Shown in pieces: positions 16,805 through 23,647 of a DNA stretch of 64,000 bases; the first letter of the stretch is position 1; every line of letters starts with the position of its first letter. Position numbers and translations under genes: made by a program. The notes below the pieces were generated by a model, which was not told the DNA's origin, did no database searches, and saw nothing but the letters and a program-made list of their open reading frames with translations. The stretch comes from Microbacterium kyungheense (GTDB taxonomy: Bacteria; Actinomycetota; Actinomycetes; Actinomycetales; Microbacteriaceae), in NCBI RefSeq assembly GCF_006783905.1, contig NZ_VFPE01000001.1, forward strand, positions 186,001-250,000. The letters run 5' to 3'.

Positions 16805-17865
16805 CCGCGCCGTCTCTTGCCTTCTTCACCCGGCTGCTCGACAGTGCCTCTTCGCCCCGTCTGATCGACGATGCGCCGGCTGCCGAGCGCTACCGTCTGG
16901 CGACCGACCAGATCCGCCACGCCGAGCGGTTCGGCATCGGCCGGGCGTGGGTCGCGCAGCATCACTTCCGCGCCGCCGAGGGCGGGCTGCCGGCGCCCTT
17001 CGTGTTCCTCGCGCATGTCGCGGCGGCCACGAGCGAGATCCGCCTCGGCACGGGAGTCGTGACGCTGCCGCTGGAGGACCCGGTGCGGGTCGCCGAGGAC
17101 GCCGTCGTCGCGGACCTGCTGTCGGGCGGCCGCGTCGACCTCGGCCTCGGCAGCGGCGGCACGCCGTCGTCGTTCGTGCCGTTCGGCCAAGACGTCGCCG
17201 CCAAGGCTGCGGTGTACGACGAGAAGCTCGCGCTGCTGCTCGACGCGCTCGCCGGCCGCGAGATCGGCGGCGGCAACACGCTGTACCCGGCGGCCGCGGC
17301 GCTCGCGGACCGCGTGTGGCAGGCGACCTTCTCGCCGGCGGGCGGCACGCGTGCCGGCATCCACGGACACGGCCTGCTGCTCTCGCGCACCCAGCCGCGT
17401 CCGGCCGACGCCCTCGGGGCGAGCCTCGCGGACCTGCAGCACCCGATCATCGACCGGTACCTCGAGGCGCTGCCCGACGGCGTGGCGCCGAGGGTGACCG
17501 CATCCCGGACCGTCTTCGTCGCCGACGACCGCGCCGACGCGCTGCGGTTCGCCGAGGTCGGACTCCGCCGTGCGGCCGAGGGTCTGCGCCGCTCGGGACA
17601 CCACCTTCCGGACGATGCGCTCGACGACCTGATCGTCGCGACCGACACCCACCTCGGCACCCCGGACGAGGTCGCCGCGTCGCTCGCCGCGGACTCGACG
17701 CTGTCGCGCGCGACCGAGGTGGCGTTCCAGGTGCACTCCGTCGACGCGCCGCACGACTTCGTGCTGCGCTCGATCGAGCTGTTCGCGACCGAGGTCGCTC
17801 CGCGCCTCGGCTGGAGCGACCGGCCCCTCGAACCTCTCAGCCGTCTCGGAAAGGAGACCTCATGA
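16801..17865 (+). CDS. FMN-dependent luciferase-like monooxygenase (KPN_01858-like)
   Basis: This 354-residue LLM-class enzyme has the fold markers AERFGIGRAWVAQHHF, SEIRLGTGVVTLPLEDPVRVAEDAVVAD (in two parts) and GGRVDLGLGSGG. Together with the binding protein at 11538 and the CMD genes downstream, it matches the gene set of the KPN_01854-01858/Avi_7169-7170 families, whose substrate is unknown. Oxidation of the imported compound with FMNH2 supplied by the reductase at 19153 is the likely role. Overlaps by ATGA on both sides tie it to the importer. Confidence 0.87.
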   Translation: MTAPSLAFFTRLLDSASSPRLIDDAPAAERYRLATDQIRHAERFGIGRAWVAQHHFRAAEGGLPAPFVFLAHVAAATSEIRLGTGVVTLPLEDPVRVAEDAVVADLLSGGRVDLGLGSGGTPSSFVPFGQDVAAKAAVYDEKLALLLDALAGREIGGGNTLYPAAAALADRVWQATFSPAGGTRAGIHGHGLLLSRTQPRPADALGASLADLQHPIIDRYLEALPDGVAPRVTASRTVFVADDRADALRFAEVGLRRAAEGLRRSGHHLPDDALDDLIVATDTHLGTPDEVAASLAADSTLSRATEVAFQVHSVDAPHDFVLRSIELFATEVAPRLGWSDRPLEPLSRLGKETS

Positions 17866-18533
17866 CCACCCCTCAGCTCAGCGAGGCCGTCGATGTCGTC
17901 GACGAGCTCGTCGGCGTTCGCGCCGGCGACCCGCTCGACGCCCTGCGGCGCCGGCGTCCGGTGACGCGCGACCAGCTGCAGGCGAGCTACGACGCGCTGT
18001 TCTCCCCGCTCGACGACGCCGCGTTCCCCCTCGACGAGCGGGCGCTCGTCGCCGCGTTCGCGACGCGCTCGACCGCCGACGACGCCACCGCCGCGTACTA
18101 CGCCGACACGGCCGCGCGTGCGGATGCCCGCCGCACCGAGATCGTCCTGGCCGAGGCATCCACCTCCGCCACGGCGGGGCCGTTCGGCGCGTACCGCGAA
18201 GACGGCCTCGTCGCAGAGAGCGCCGACGGCCGCCGGTACGAGCCCGGCATCGCCGCCCGCGACGCGCTCGGCGAGCGGCTCACCGCGGCGCTCGCGCACG
18301 CGCACCTGCTCACCTTCCGGCCGAGGGAGGCGGATGCCGCCGCCCAGCGTCGCCTCGTCGAGGCCGGGTGGAGCGCCGACGGCATCGTGACGCTGTCTCA
18401 GCTGGTGTCGTTCCTCGCCTTCCAGCAGCGCGTGGCGGCGGGGCTGCGCGCGCTCGGCGCGTCCGTCACCGCCCACCCACCGGCCGTCGAGCCCGCCGAG
18501 ACGTCCGCAAAGATCGAGGAGGTCCCGGCATGA
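17862..18533 (+). CDS. CMD domain protein, Avi_7170-like
   Basis: This 223-residue protein resembles the carboxymuconolactone-decarboxylase-like family that accompanies these monooxygenases (TIGR04029 type). It is helical, with VDELVGVRAGDPLDALRRRR near the N-terminus and the conserved C-terminal DGIVTLSQLVSFLAFQQRV helix. It has no cysteine at all, so it cannot do the CxxC redox chemistry of AhpD. It may be a structural partner of the next protein. The ATG at 17862 overlaps the monooxygenase stop. Confidence 0.82.
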   Translation: MTTPQLSEAVDVVDELVGVRAGDPLDALRRRRPVTRDQLQASYDALFSPLDDAAFPLDERALVAAFATRSTADDATAAYYADTAARADARRTEIVLAEASTSATAGPFGAYREDGLVAESADGRRYEPGIAARDALGERLTAALAHAHLLTFRPREADAAAQRRLVEAGWSADGIVTLSQLVSFLAFQQRVAAGLRALGASVTAHPPAVEPAETSAKIEEVPA

Positions 18534-19156
18534 CCGGCACCACGACCGAAGACGTCGTCCTGAGCCACGACGCCCGGCACCCGCACGCGTTCACGCGCGC
18601 CGACGTGGGCTGGCTCCCGTGGCTCGAGCCGCTCCCTGTCGACGACCTCACCGAGCGGCACTACGAAGGACTGGTCGACCGGGCCCGCGCCTCGAGCGAC
18701 TACTTCCGCCTGCTCGTGCGCGACCCCGAGATCCTGCGGGCGCGCACGCTCGTCGACAAGGACATCTTCTACAACACCTCAGAGGGGCTGCCGCGGGCAG
18801 AGCGCGAGCTCGCTGCCGCCGCCGCATCGCGGGTCAACGGATGCGTCTTCTGCGCGTCCGTGCACGCGCGGTTCGCCGCGCACTTCTCGAAGACGCCGGA
18901 ACTCGTCGACCGCCTGCTCGACGAGGGCATCGACGCCGACCTCGGCGAGCGGTGGAACGCCATCGTGGCGGCCGCGGCGGCCCTCACCGCGACGCCGCTC
19001 GCGTTCGACGAGACCCACGTCGCGCGGCTGCGTGCGGTGGGCCTCGACGACCTCGAGATCGCGGACGTCGTCCACGGTGCCGCGTTCTTCAACTGGGCGA
19101 ACCGCCTGATGCTCTCGATCGGGCGACCGGTCGCGCCCCCGGAGGACGCGTCGTGA
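18530..19156 (+). CDS. Alkylhydroperoxidase-domain protein, Avi_7169-like
   Basis: This 208-residue AhpD-fold protein has the catalytic motif GCVFCASVH with Cys105, Cys108 and His112, as expected for a thiol peroxidase. The N-terminal extension (HAFTRADVGWLPWLEPLP) and the C-terminal NWANRLMLSIG segment match the TIGR04030-type family. It may remove peroxides made by uncoupled flavin monooxygenase turnover; that is inferred from the neighbours. It overlaps the genes on both sides. Confidence 0.87.
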   Translation: MTGTTTEDVVLSHDARHPHAFTRADVGWLPWLEPLPVDDLTERHYEGLVDRARASSDYFRLLVRDPEILRARTLVDKDIFYNTSEGLPRAERELAAAAASRVNGCVFCASVHARFAAHFSKTPELVDRLLDEGIDADLGERWNAIVAAAAALTATPLAFDETHVARLRAVGLDDLEIADVVHGAAFFNWANRLMLSIGRPVAPPEDAS

Positions 19157-19809
19157 GCGCCGTCGAGCTCGCCGCCGCCACGGCCGCGGGCGTCGCCGCG
19201 ACGCGCGGCGCGGCATCCACCTCTGGCACCGGCGCGCCGCGGCCGCTGCGGGTAGTCGGGGTATCGGGCTCGCTGCAGGAGCCGAGCCGCACGACGGCGC
19301 TGGTGCGGACGATCCTCGCCGCTGTCGCCGAACGCGTCGCCGCCGAGACCGAGCTGGTCGAGGTCGCCGCCCTCGGCCCCGGGTTCGCGGGCGCGCTGCG
19401 CCGCGAGGACGTCGCGCCCGAGGTCGAGCGGGCGCTGCGCGCGATCGAGTCCGCCGACCTGCTGGTCGTCGCGAGCCCCGTCTACCGCGCGTCGTTCACC
19501 GGGCTGTTCAAGCACCTGTTCGACTTCGTGGGCCAGTACGACCTCGTCGGCACGCCGGTGCTCCTCGCGGCGACGGGCGGAGGCGAGCGGCACGCGCTGA
19601 TCATCGAGCACCAGCTGCGGCCGCTGTTCGGCTTCTTCCAGGCCCTGACGCTGCCGATCGGCGTCTACGCGTCCAACAGCGACTTCACCGACTACGGCCT
19701 GAGCTCGCCCGAGGTGGCCCGCCGCGTCGTGCAGGCCGTCGACCGGTCGCTGCCCCTCGTCGAGCAGGCGGCGCTCGTGCGCCGTTCGGAGTACGTCGCG
19801 ACCTGGTGA
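19153..19809 (+). CDS. NAD(P)H-dependent FMN reductase (MsuE-like)
   Basis: This 218-residue flavodoxin-fold enzyme supplies reduced FMN to two-component monooxygenases. After a 30-residue Ala-rich N-terminus it has the FMN phosphate loop GVSGSLQEPSRT and the conserved VVASPVYRASFTGLFKHLFD segment, then TPVLLAATGGGERHALI, all typical of the MsuE/SsuE group. It starts at GTG 19153, overlapping the AhpD gene as GTGA, and is the last gene of the operon. Both monooxygenases (9962 and 16801) are plausible clients. Confidence 0.9.
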   Translation: MSAVELAAATAAGVAATRGAASTSGTGAPRPLRVVGVSGSLQEPSRTTALVRTILAAVAERVAAETELVEVAALGPGFAGALRREDVAPEVERALRAIESADLLVVASPVYRASFTGLFKHLFDFVGQYDLVGTPVLLAATGGGERHALIIEHQLRPLFGFFQALTLPIGVYASNSDFTDYGLSSPEVARRVVQAVDRSLPLVEQAALVRRSEYVATW

Positions 19810-19853
19810 GGCCGGGTGGTCTCGTGCACCTCCCTCCGGTGATCCCGTGCCCC

Positions 19854-19920
19854 TCCGGTGACTTGGCGTATACGTACAGACACGCCCGCGTGTCGCGTGC
19901 ACATACGCCAAGTCACGGAG
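19854..19920. repeat. Palindromic repeat, likely terminator after the operon
   Basis: GTGACTTGGCGTAT (19858-19871) pairs exactly with ATACGCCAAGTCAC (19903-19916), and the flanks CTCCG/CGGAG extend the stem. The centre carries ACACGCCCGCGTGT-like sequence. A related palindrome lies at 56569-56625, with the shared parts TGACTTG and GACACGCC. There is no T-run, so it is either a Rho-independent-like hairpin or a REP-type element. Confidence 0.7.
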
Positions 19921-19985
19921 AGTGGGGGCGGCGGAAGAACGGCGGGGGTCCGTCATGAAATGGCGCCGTGGGCGTCTTGCCTGGT

Positions 19986-20450
19986 GTGAGCTTCGATGTC
20001 ACCCCCGCCCGCCGCGGCACCGGCGGCTCGCCGTTCCTCTCTGCGGCCGCGGCCGCCAGGCTCGCCGGGCTGACGCCGGCCACCCTCACCCGTCGGCTCG
20101 CGAACGGCGACCTTCCCGGCTACCGGTTCGGGCGGCGCTGGTTCGTGCCTGAGGCGGAGTTCCGCCGGCAGCTGCGCCGGCGCGCATGGATGGTGCGGGA
20201 GGATGCCGGGCCCGCCGTCATCCGCGAACTCACCCGCAGCCTGCCGGCGTTCCTCACCGCGGACGACCTGGAGCGGTTCTTCGGCGTGCGGCGCACGCTG
20301 CTGGCCGACGTCCTGCGGATGCCGTCGTTCTCGGGCCGCGGCGGCGGCACCACGATCGCCGTGCTCGAGCGCACGCTGCAGGGCGCCCGCAACGCCTGCA
20401 CCCCGTGCGTGGCCGACGCGGTGGCCCACGGCGTGCGCGGCGCCGCGTGA
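19986..20450 (+). CDS. Helix-turn-helix (excisionase-type) DNA-binding protein
   Basis: This protein of about 154 residues has an N-terminal winged-helix domain of the MerR/excisionase kind (FLSAAAAARLAGLTPATLTR, then GDLPGYRFGRRWFVPEAEF). The second half (VIRELTRSLPAFLTADDLER, FFGVRRTLLADVLRM) looks like another small helical domain. CTPC near the C-terminus has two cysteines that could sense redox or bind metal. It lies just upstream of the cysteine-responsive leader and shares no operon overlap. The start is uncertain: GTG 19968 and GTG 19986 are both in frame, neither with a clear ribosome site. A regulator of nearby sulfur genes is possible but not shown. Confidence 0.6.
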   Translation: MSFDVTPARRGTGGSPFLSAAAAARLAGLTPATLTRRLANGDLPGYRFGRRWFVPEAEFRRQLRRRAWMVREDAGPAVIRELTRSLPAFLTADDLERFFGVRRTLLADVLRMPSFSGRGGGTTIAVLERTLQGARNACTPCVADAVAHGVRGAA

Positions 20451-20500
20451 CGCCGGATTGCGACCGGCCTCTGTACCTCGCCACGGTCTCTGTCTAGACT
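20442..20500 (+). promoter_or_regulatory. Promoter region of the transsulfuration operon
   Basis: TAGACT at 20495-20500 is a good -10, 7 bases before the GTG of the leader peptide, which predicts a leaderless transcript. TGACGCCGGATTGCGA (20448-20463) upstream resembles the repeats at 9017 and 9037. The 14-mer GCCGCGTGACGCCG occurs at both 20442 and 9011. Confidence 0.55.
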
Positions 20501-20507
20501 GACGCAC

Positions 20508-20543
20508 GTGTTGACCTGTCGGTGTTGTCGCCCCTGCTGTTGA
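20508..20543 (+). CDS. Cysteine-rich leader peptide (attenuator uORF), 11 residues
   Basis: GTG TTG ACC TGT CGG TGT TGT CGC CCC TGC TGT TGA encodes MLTCRCCRPCC, with five cysteines in eleven residues. It starts 7 bases after a -10 element, so it is probably leaderless. Cysteine-rich leaderless uORFs of this kind control sulfur genes by cysteine-dependent attenuation in mycobacteria. Here it sits 79 bases upstream of cystathionine beta-synthase. Ribosome slowing at Cys codons when Cys-tRNA is short would change the downstream RNA fold. The reading is direct; the mechanism is inferred. Confidence 0.85.
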   Translation: MLTCRCCRPCC

Positions 20544-20622
20544 AGCCTCCGCTTCACGCAGACCTTCGCGACCCCTGACAACCTCCGCGCGCGTGCGCGC
20601 GGCGACACCTGAGGATCCTCAC
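20544..20622 (+). promoter_or_regulatory. Attenuator leader between the uORF and cystathionine beta-synthase
   Basis: The leader has a hairpin GAAGC-CTCC-GCTTC (20542-20555) that overlaps the uORF stop, and a 7-bp GC hairpin (20585-20602, loop CGTG). The ribosome site GAGG (20611-20614) lies inside the palindrome GAGGATCCTC. Two CCTCC tracts (20546-20550 and 20582-20586) could mask the GAGG. No T-run follows, which favours control of translation over termination. Confidence 0.55.
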
Positions 20623-21618
20623 GTGCGTTACGCCCAGAGCGTCGCCGACCTCGTCGGCAACACCCCCCTCGTCCAGCTCACCCGCGTCACCGACGGCATC
20701 GCGGCCACGGTGCTCGCCAAGGTCGAGTACTTCAACCCCGGCGGATCTGCGAAGGACCGCATCGCCGCCCGGATCATCGACGCCGCCGAGCGCGACGGCC
20801 TGCTGCGGCCGGGTGGGACCATCGTCGAGCCGACGAGCGGCAACACCGGCGTCGGGCTCGCGCTGGTCGCCATCCAGCGGGGCTACCGGATGGTGTTCGT
20901 CGTGCCTGACAAGTTCGCCGGCGCCAAGGTCGACGTGCTCAAGGCCTACGGCGCCGAGGTGGTCGAGACCCCCACGAGCGTGCCGCCGGAGGACCCGCGG
21001 TCCTACTACAGCGTCGCCGACCGGCTGGTGCGCGAGATCCCTGGGGCGTTCATGCCGAACCAGTTCGCGAATCCGAACGGGCCCCGCAGCCATTACGAGA
21101 CGACCGGTCCCGAGATCTGGCGCGACACCGACGGGCGCGTGACGCACTTCGTCGCGGGCATCGGCACCGGCGGGACGATCAGCGGCACCGGCAGGTACCT
21201 GCACGACGTGTCGGACGGCGTCGTCCGTGTCGTCGGCGCCGACCCGGAGGGCTCGATCTACTCGGGCGGCCCGCTGCACGGCTACCTCGTCGAAGGCGTG
21301 GGCGAGGACTTCCTGCCCGACAGCTACGACCCCTCGGTCCCTGACGAGATCCACCGCATCCCCGATGCCGAGTCGTTCGCCATGACGCGGCGGCTCGCCC
21401 GCGAGGAAGGGCTGCTCGTCGGCGGCTCCAGCGGCATGGCCGTCGTCGCCGCGCTGCGCGCCGCGCGCGACCTCCCCGCGTCTGCCGTCGTCGTCGTGCT
21501 GCTGCCCGACCACGGCCGGGGGTACCTGAGCCGGTTCTACGACGACGACTGGCTGCGCGACCACGGTTTCGACGTCGCCGGCCCCGAGGCATCCACCCAC
21601 GAAGGAGCACCCGCATGA
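20623..21618 (+). CDS. cbs: Cystathionine beta-synthase (no CBS domains)
   Basis: This 331-residue PLP enzyme would condense serine (or acetylserine) with homocysteine to cystathionine, in the cytoplasm. It begins VRYAQSVADLVGNTPLVQL and has the PLP lysine in NPGGSAKDRIA (Lys44), the substrate loop PTSGNTGVGLALVA and the phosphate-binding GIGTGGTISGTGRYL. It lacks C-terminal Bateman domains. Cysteine synthases look similar, but pairing with the gene at 21615 and the EPEGS-like DPEGSIYSGG segment favour CBS. GTG 20623 has GAGG 8 bases upstream. It overlaps the next gene by ATGA. Confidence 0.87.
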   Translation: MRYAQSVADLVGNTPLVQLTRVTDGIAATVLAKVEYFNPGGSAKDRIAARIIDAAERDGLLRPGGTIVEPTSGNTGVGLALVAIQRGYRMVFVVPDKFAGAKVDVLKAYGAEVVETPTSVPPEDPRSYYSVADRLVREIPGAFMPNQFANPNGPRSHYETTGPEIWRDTDGRVTHFVAGIGTGGTISGTGRYLHDVSDGVVRVVGADPEGSIYSGGPLHGYLVEGVGEDFLPDSYDPSVPDEIHRIPDAESFAMTRRLAREEGLLVGGSSGMAVVAALRAARDLPASAVVVVLLPDHGRGYLSRFYDDDWLRDHGFDVAGPEASTHEGAPA

Positions 21619-22775
21619 CCGAGCCCACCGCCGACTCCGGCTTCGAGACCCGCGCTGTGCATGCCGGGCAGGCGTTCGACTCCACGACCGGCGCGGTGAT
21701 CCCGCCCGTCCACTTCTCGACCACGTATGCCCAGGACGGCATCGGCGGACTGCGCGAGGGGTACGAGTACGGACGCAGCGGCAATCCGACCCGCACCGCG
21801 CTCGAGACCCAGCTGGCCGCACTCGAAGGAGGCGCCCACGCCCTGTCGTTCGCCTCGGGCCTCGCCGCCGAGGATGCCCTGCTGCGCGCGGCGCTGAAGC
21901 CCGGCGACGAGGTGCTGCTCGGCAACGACGTGTACGGCGGCACGTACCGGCTCATCGCGCGCGTGCTCGGCGCGTGGGGCGTCAGCGTGCGAGTGGTCGA
22001 CATGAGCGACCTCGACGCCGTGCGCGCAGCGCTCGAAGAGCGACCCGCGCGCATCGTGTGGGTCGAGACCCCCAGCAACCCCCTGCTGCGCATCACCGAC
22101 ATCGCCGGTCTCGCACGCCTCGGCCACGATGCGGGCGCGCTCGTCGTGGTCGACAACACCTTCGCGTCGCCCGCGCTGCAGCAGCCGTTGGCGCTCGGCG
22201 CCGACGTCGTCGTGCACTCCACGACCAAGTACCTGGGAGGTCACTCCGACGTCGTGGGCGGAGCCCTCGTGCTGAACGACGACGCGCTGTACGGCGAGGC
22301 GAAGTTCCTGCAGTTCGCGGTCGGCGCCGTGTCGGGCCCGCTCGACGCGTGGCTCACGACGCGCGGCATCAAGACGCTGGCCCTGCGTATGCAGCGGCAC
22401 AGCGAGAACGCGCAGGAGGTGGCATCCTTCCTGTCCTCTCACGGTTCGGTCGCGCACGTGTACTACCCGGGGCTGCCGGCGCATCCCGGCCATGAGCTCG
22501 CGGCGCGGCAGATGAGCGGCTTCGGGGGAATCGTCTCGGTGGCGCTCGCCGACGCCGCGTCGGCACGCCGCTTCGCGGAGTCCACGCGGCTGTTCCAGCT
22601 CGCCGAGTCGCTGGGCGGGGTCGAGTCGCTCATGAACTACCCCGACGAGATGACGCACGCCTCGGTGCGCGGCACCGAGCTCGCCGTGCCCCCGGAGGTG
22701 GTGCGCCTGTCGGTGGGCGTCGAGTCCATCGCCGACCTGCTCGCCGACCTCGACCAGGCGCTCGCGCGACGCTGA
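21615..22775 (+). CDS. Cystathionine gamma-synthase/lyase (Cys/Met metabolism PLP enzyme)
   Basis: This 386-residue enzyme of the trans-sulfuration family has AVHAGQAFDSTTGAVIPPVH at the start, the active-site tyrosine region YEYGRSGNPTR, and the PLP lysine in HSTTKYLGGHSD (Lys205). The C-terminal part has SLGGVESLMNYPDEMTHAS and PEVVRLSVGVE. Sequence alone cannot settle gamma-synthase versus gamma-lyase. Following cystathionine beta-synthase and under a cysteine-rich leader, the lyase direction (cystathionine to cysteine, reverse transsulfuration) is the better guess; annotation pipelines often call it MetB. Confidence 0.88.
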   Translation: MTEPTADSGFETRAVHAGQAFDSTTGAVIPPVHFSTTYAQDGIGGLREGYEYGRSGNPTRTALETQLAALEGGAHALSFASGLAAEDALLRAALKPGDEVLLGNDVYGGTYRLIARVLGAWGVSVRVVDMSDLDAVRAALEERPARIVWVETPSNPLLRITDIAGLARLGHDAGALVVVDNTFASPALQQPLALGADVVVHSTTKYLGGHSDVVGGALVLNDDALYGEAKFLQFAVGAVSGPLDAWLTTRGIKTLALRMQRHSENAQEVASFLSSHGSVAHVYYPGLPAHPGHELAARQMSGFGGIVSVALADAASARRFAESTRLFQLAESLGGVESLMNYPDEMTHASVRGTELAVPPEVVRLSVGVESIADLLADLDQALARR

Positions 22776-22813
22776 GCCGAACGCGCCGCGGAGGGGAAAC
22801 ATAGGCTCGGGGC

Positions 22814-23307
22814 ATGACCGCGAGCACTCCCTCTCTGCTGGCGCAGCCGCTGCGCATCGGTGCCGTCACGGTGCCGAACCGCCTCATGCAGACGGCCCAC
22901 TCGAAGCAGTACTCCGACCGCGTCGAGTCCGATCGCGAGACGGCGTACTACGTGCGGCGGGCGCGCGGCGGCTGCGGGCTGTTCGTCGCGGGCAACCACT
23001 TCGTGCACCCGACGGGGTCGATCAGAGGCTTCGAGGACGCGTACCGTCCCGAGGGGGTGGCCGCGTCGAAGCGGATGACGGATGCCGTGCACGAGGCCGG
23101 CGCGAAGGTCTTCGTGCAGCTCAACCACCACGGCGCGCAGGCACAGGCCGACGGCCCGGACGGTCCTCGTGCGGTCTATGCCCCTTCGCGCATACTCTCG
23201 CCGTCACGATCGGCGACACCTTCGCACCCCGCACGATCGACGCCGCGATCTTCGAAGCCGTCGAGCTCGCGTACGACGTCGCGGGGCTGGCCGTGCTGCG
23301 CGGCTGA
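22814..23307 (+). pseudogene. NADH:flavin oxidoreductase (OYE family) with large internal deletion
   Basis: The N-terminal ~120 residues are a clear OYE/2,4-dienoyl-CoA reductase barrel start: LLAQPLRIGAVTVPNRL, ARGGCGLFVAGN, AGAKVFVQLNHHGAQAQ. Around 23190 the homology jumps, with a frame change, to the C-terminal end of the same kind of protein (IGDTFAPRTIDAAIFEAVEL, then AYDVAGLAVLRG and TGA at 23305). About 450-500 residues of a typical member are missing. The -10 TAGGCT (22802-22807) still sits 6 bases before the ATG. The gene is decayed and cannot make an enzyme. Confidence 0.8.
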
Positions 23308-23320
23308 TGGCCGCGGCATC

Positions 23321-23473
23321 CGCGGTGCGGGTGCAGGTGGCGGCGCGGGCACAGGTGGCGGCGCGGGCACAGGTGGCGTCCGCGGGCACAGGTGGCGGCG
23401 CGGGCACAGGTGGCGTCCGCGGGCACAGGTGGCGGCCCACGGGCGCAGGTGGCGGCCGCGGCCGCAGGTGGCG
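23321..23473. repeat. 18-20 bp GC-rich minisatellite, about eight units
   Basis: Units of the form GCGCGGGCACAGGTGGCG are repeated head to tail about eight times, with lengths of 18-20 bases; the inner copies are nearly identical and the outer ones degenerate. Within the 340-base non-coding gap 23308-23647 this is the main feature. Reading frames across it are low-complexity artefacts. It follows directly on the gutted OYE gene. Confidence 0.85.
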
Positions 23474-23484
23474 GCATCCACGAT

Positions 23485-23641
23485 CCGCTCACGCGGATCC
23501 GCGTAAGCGGACGGACGACGCGACACGCCGTGCACCGGTGCCGGCGACCCGGCGCGTCGCGCGGGAGGTCCGCACGTGCGGATCCGATTCTGCGCACGTG
23601 CGCGGCCGCCGCCGTCCCCGCGCGGGCGCGGTGGCTACGCT
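23485..23641 (+). promoter_or_regulatory. Palindromes and promoter upstream of the SLC13 permease
   Basis: CCGCTCACGCGGA/TCCGCGTAAGCGG (23485-23510) is a 26-base palindrome with one mismatch. TCCGCACGTGCGGA (23569-23582) and GCGCACGTGCGC (23592-23603) share CGCACGTGCG and have centres 22 bases apart. The -10 TACGCT (23636-23641) stands 6 bases before GTG 23648. The paired CACGTG sites are candidate operators. Confidence 0.5.
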
Positions 23642-23647
23642 GGGCGC

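Noticed and set aside
20593-20622. N-terminal extension of cystathionine beta-synthase from GTG 20593
   Set aside because: It would read through the leader hairpin and the GAGG site; the conserved protein start is VRYAQSVADL at 20623.
23321-23473. Possible CRISPR array
   Set aside because: Units are 18-20 bases with no unique spacers, and no cas genes are nearby; it is a minisatellite.
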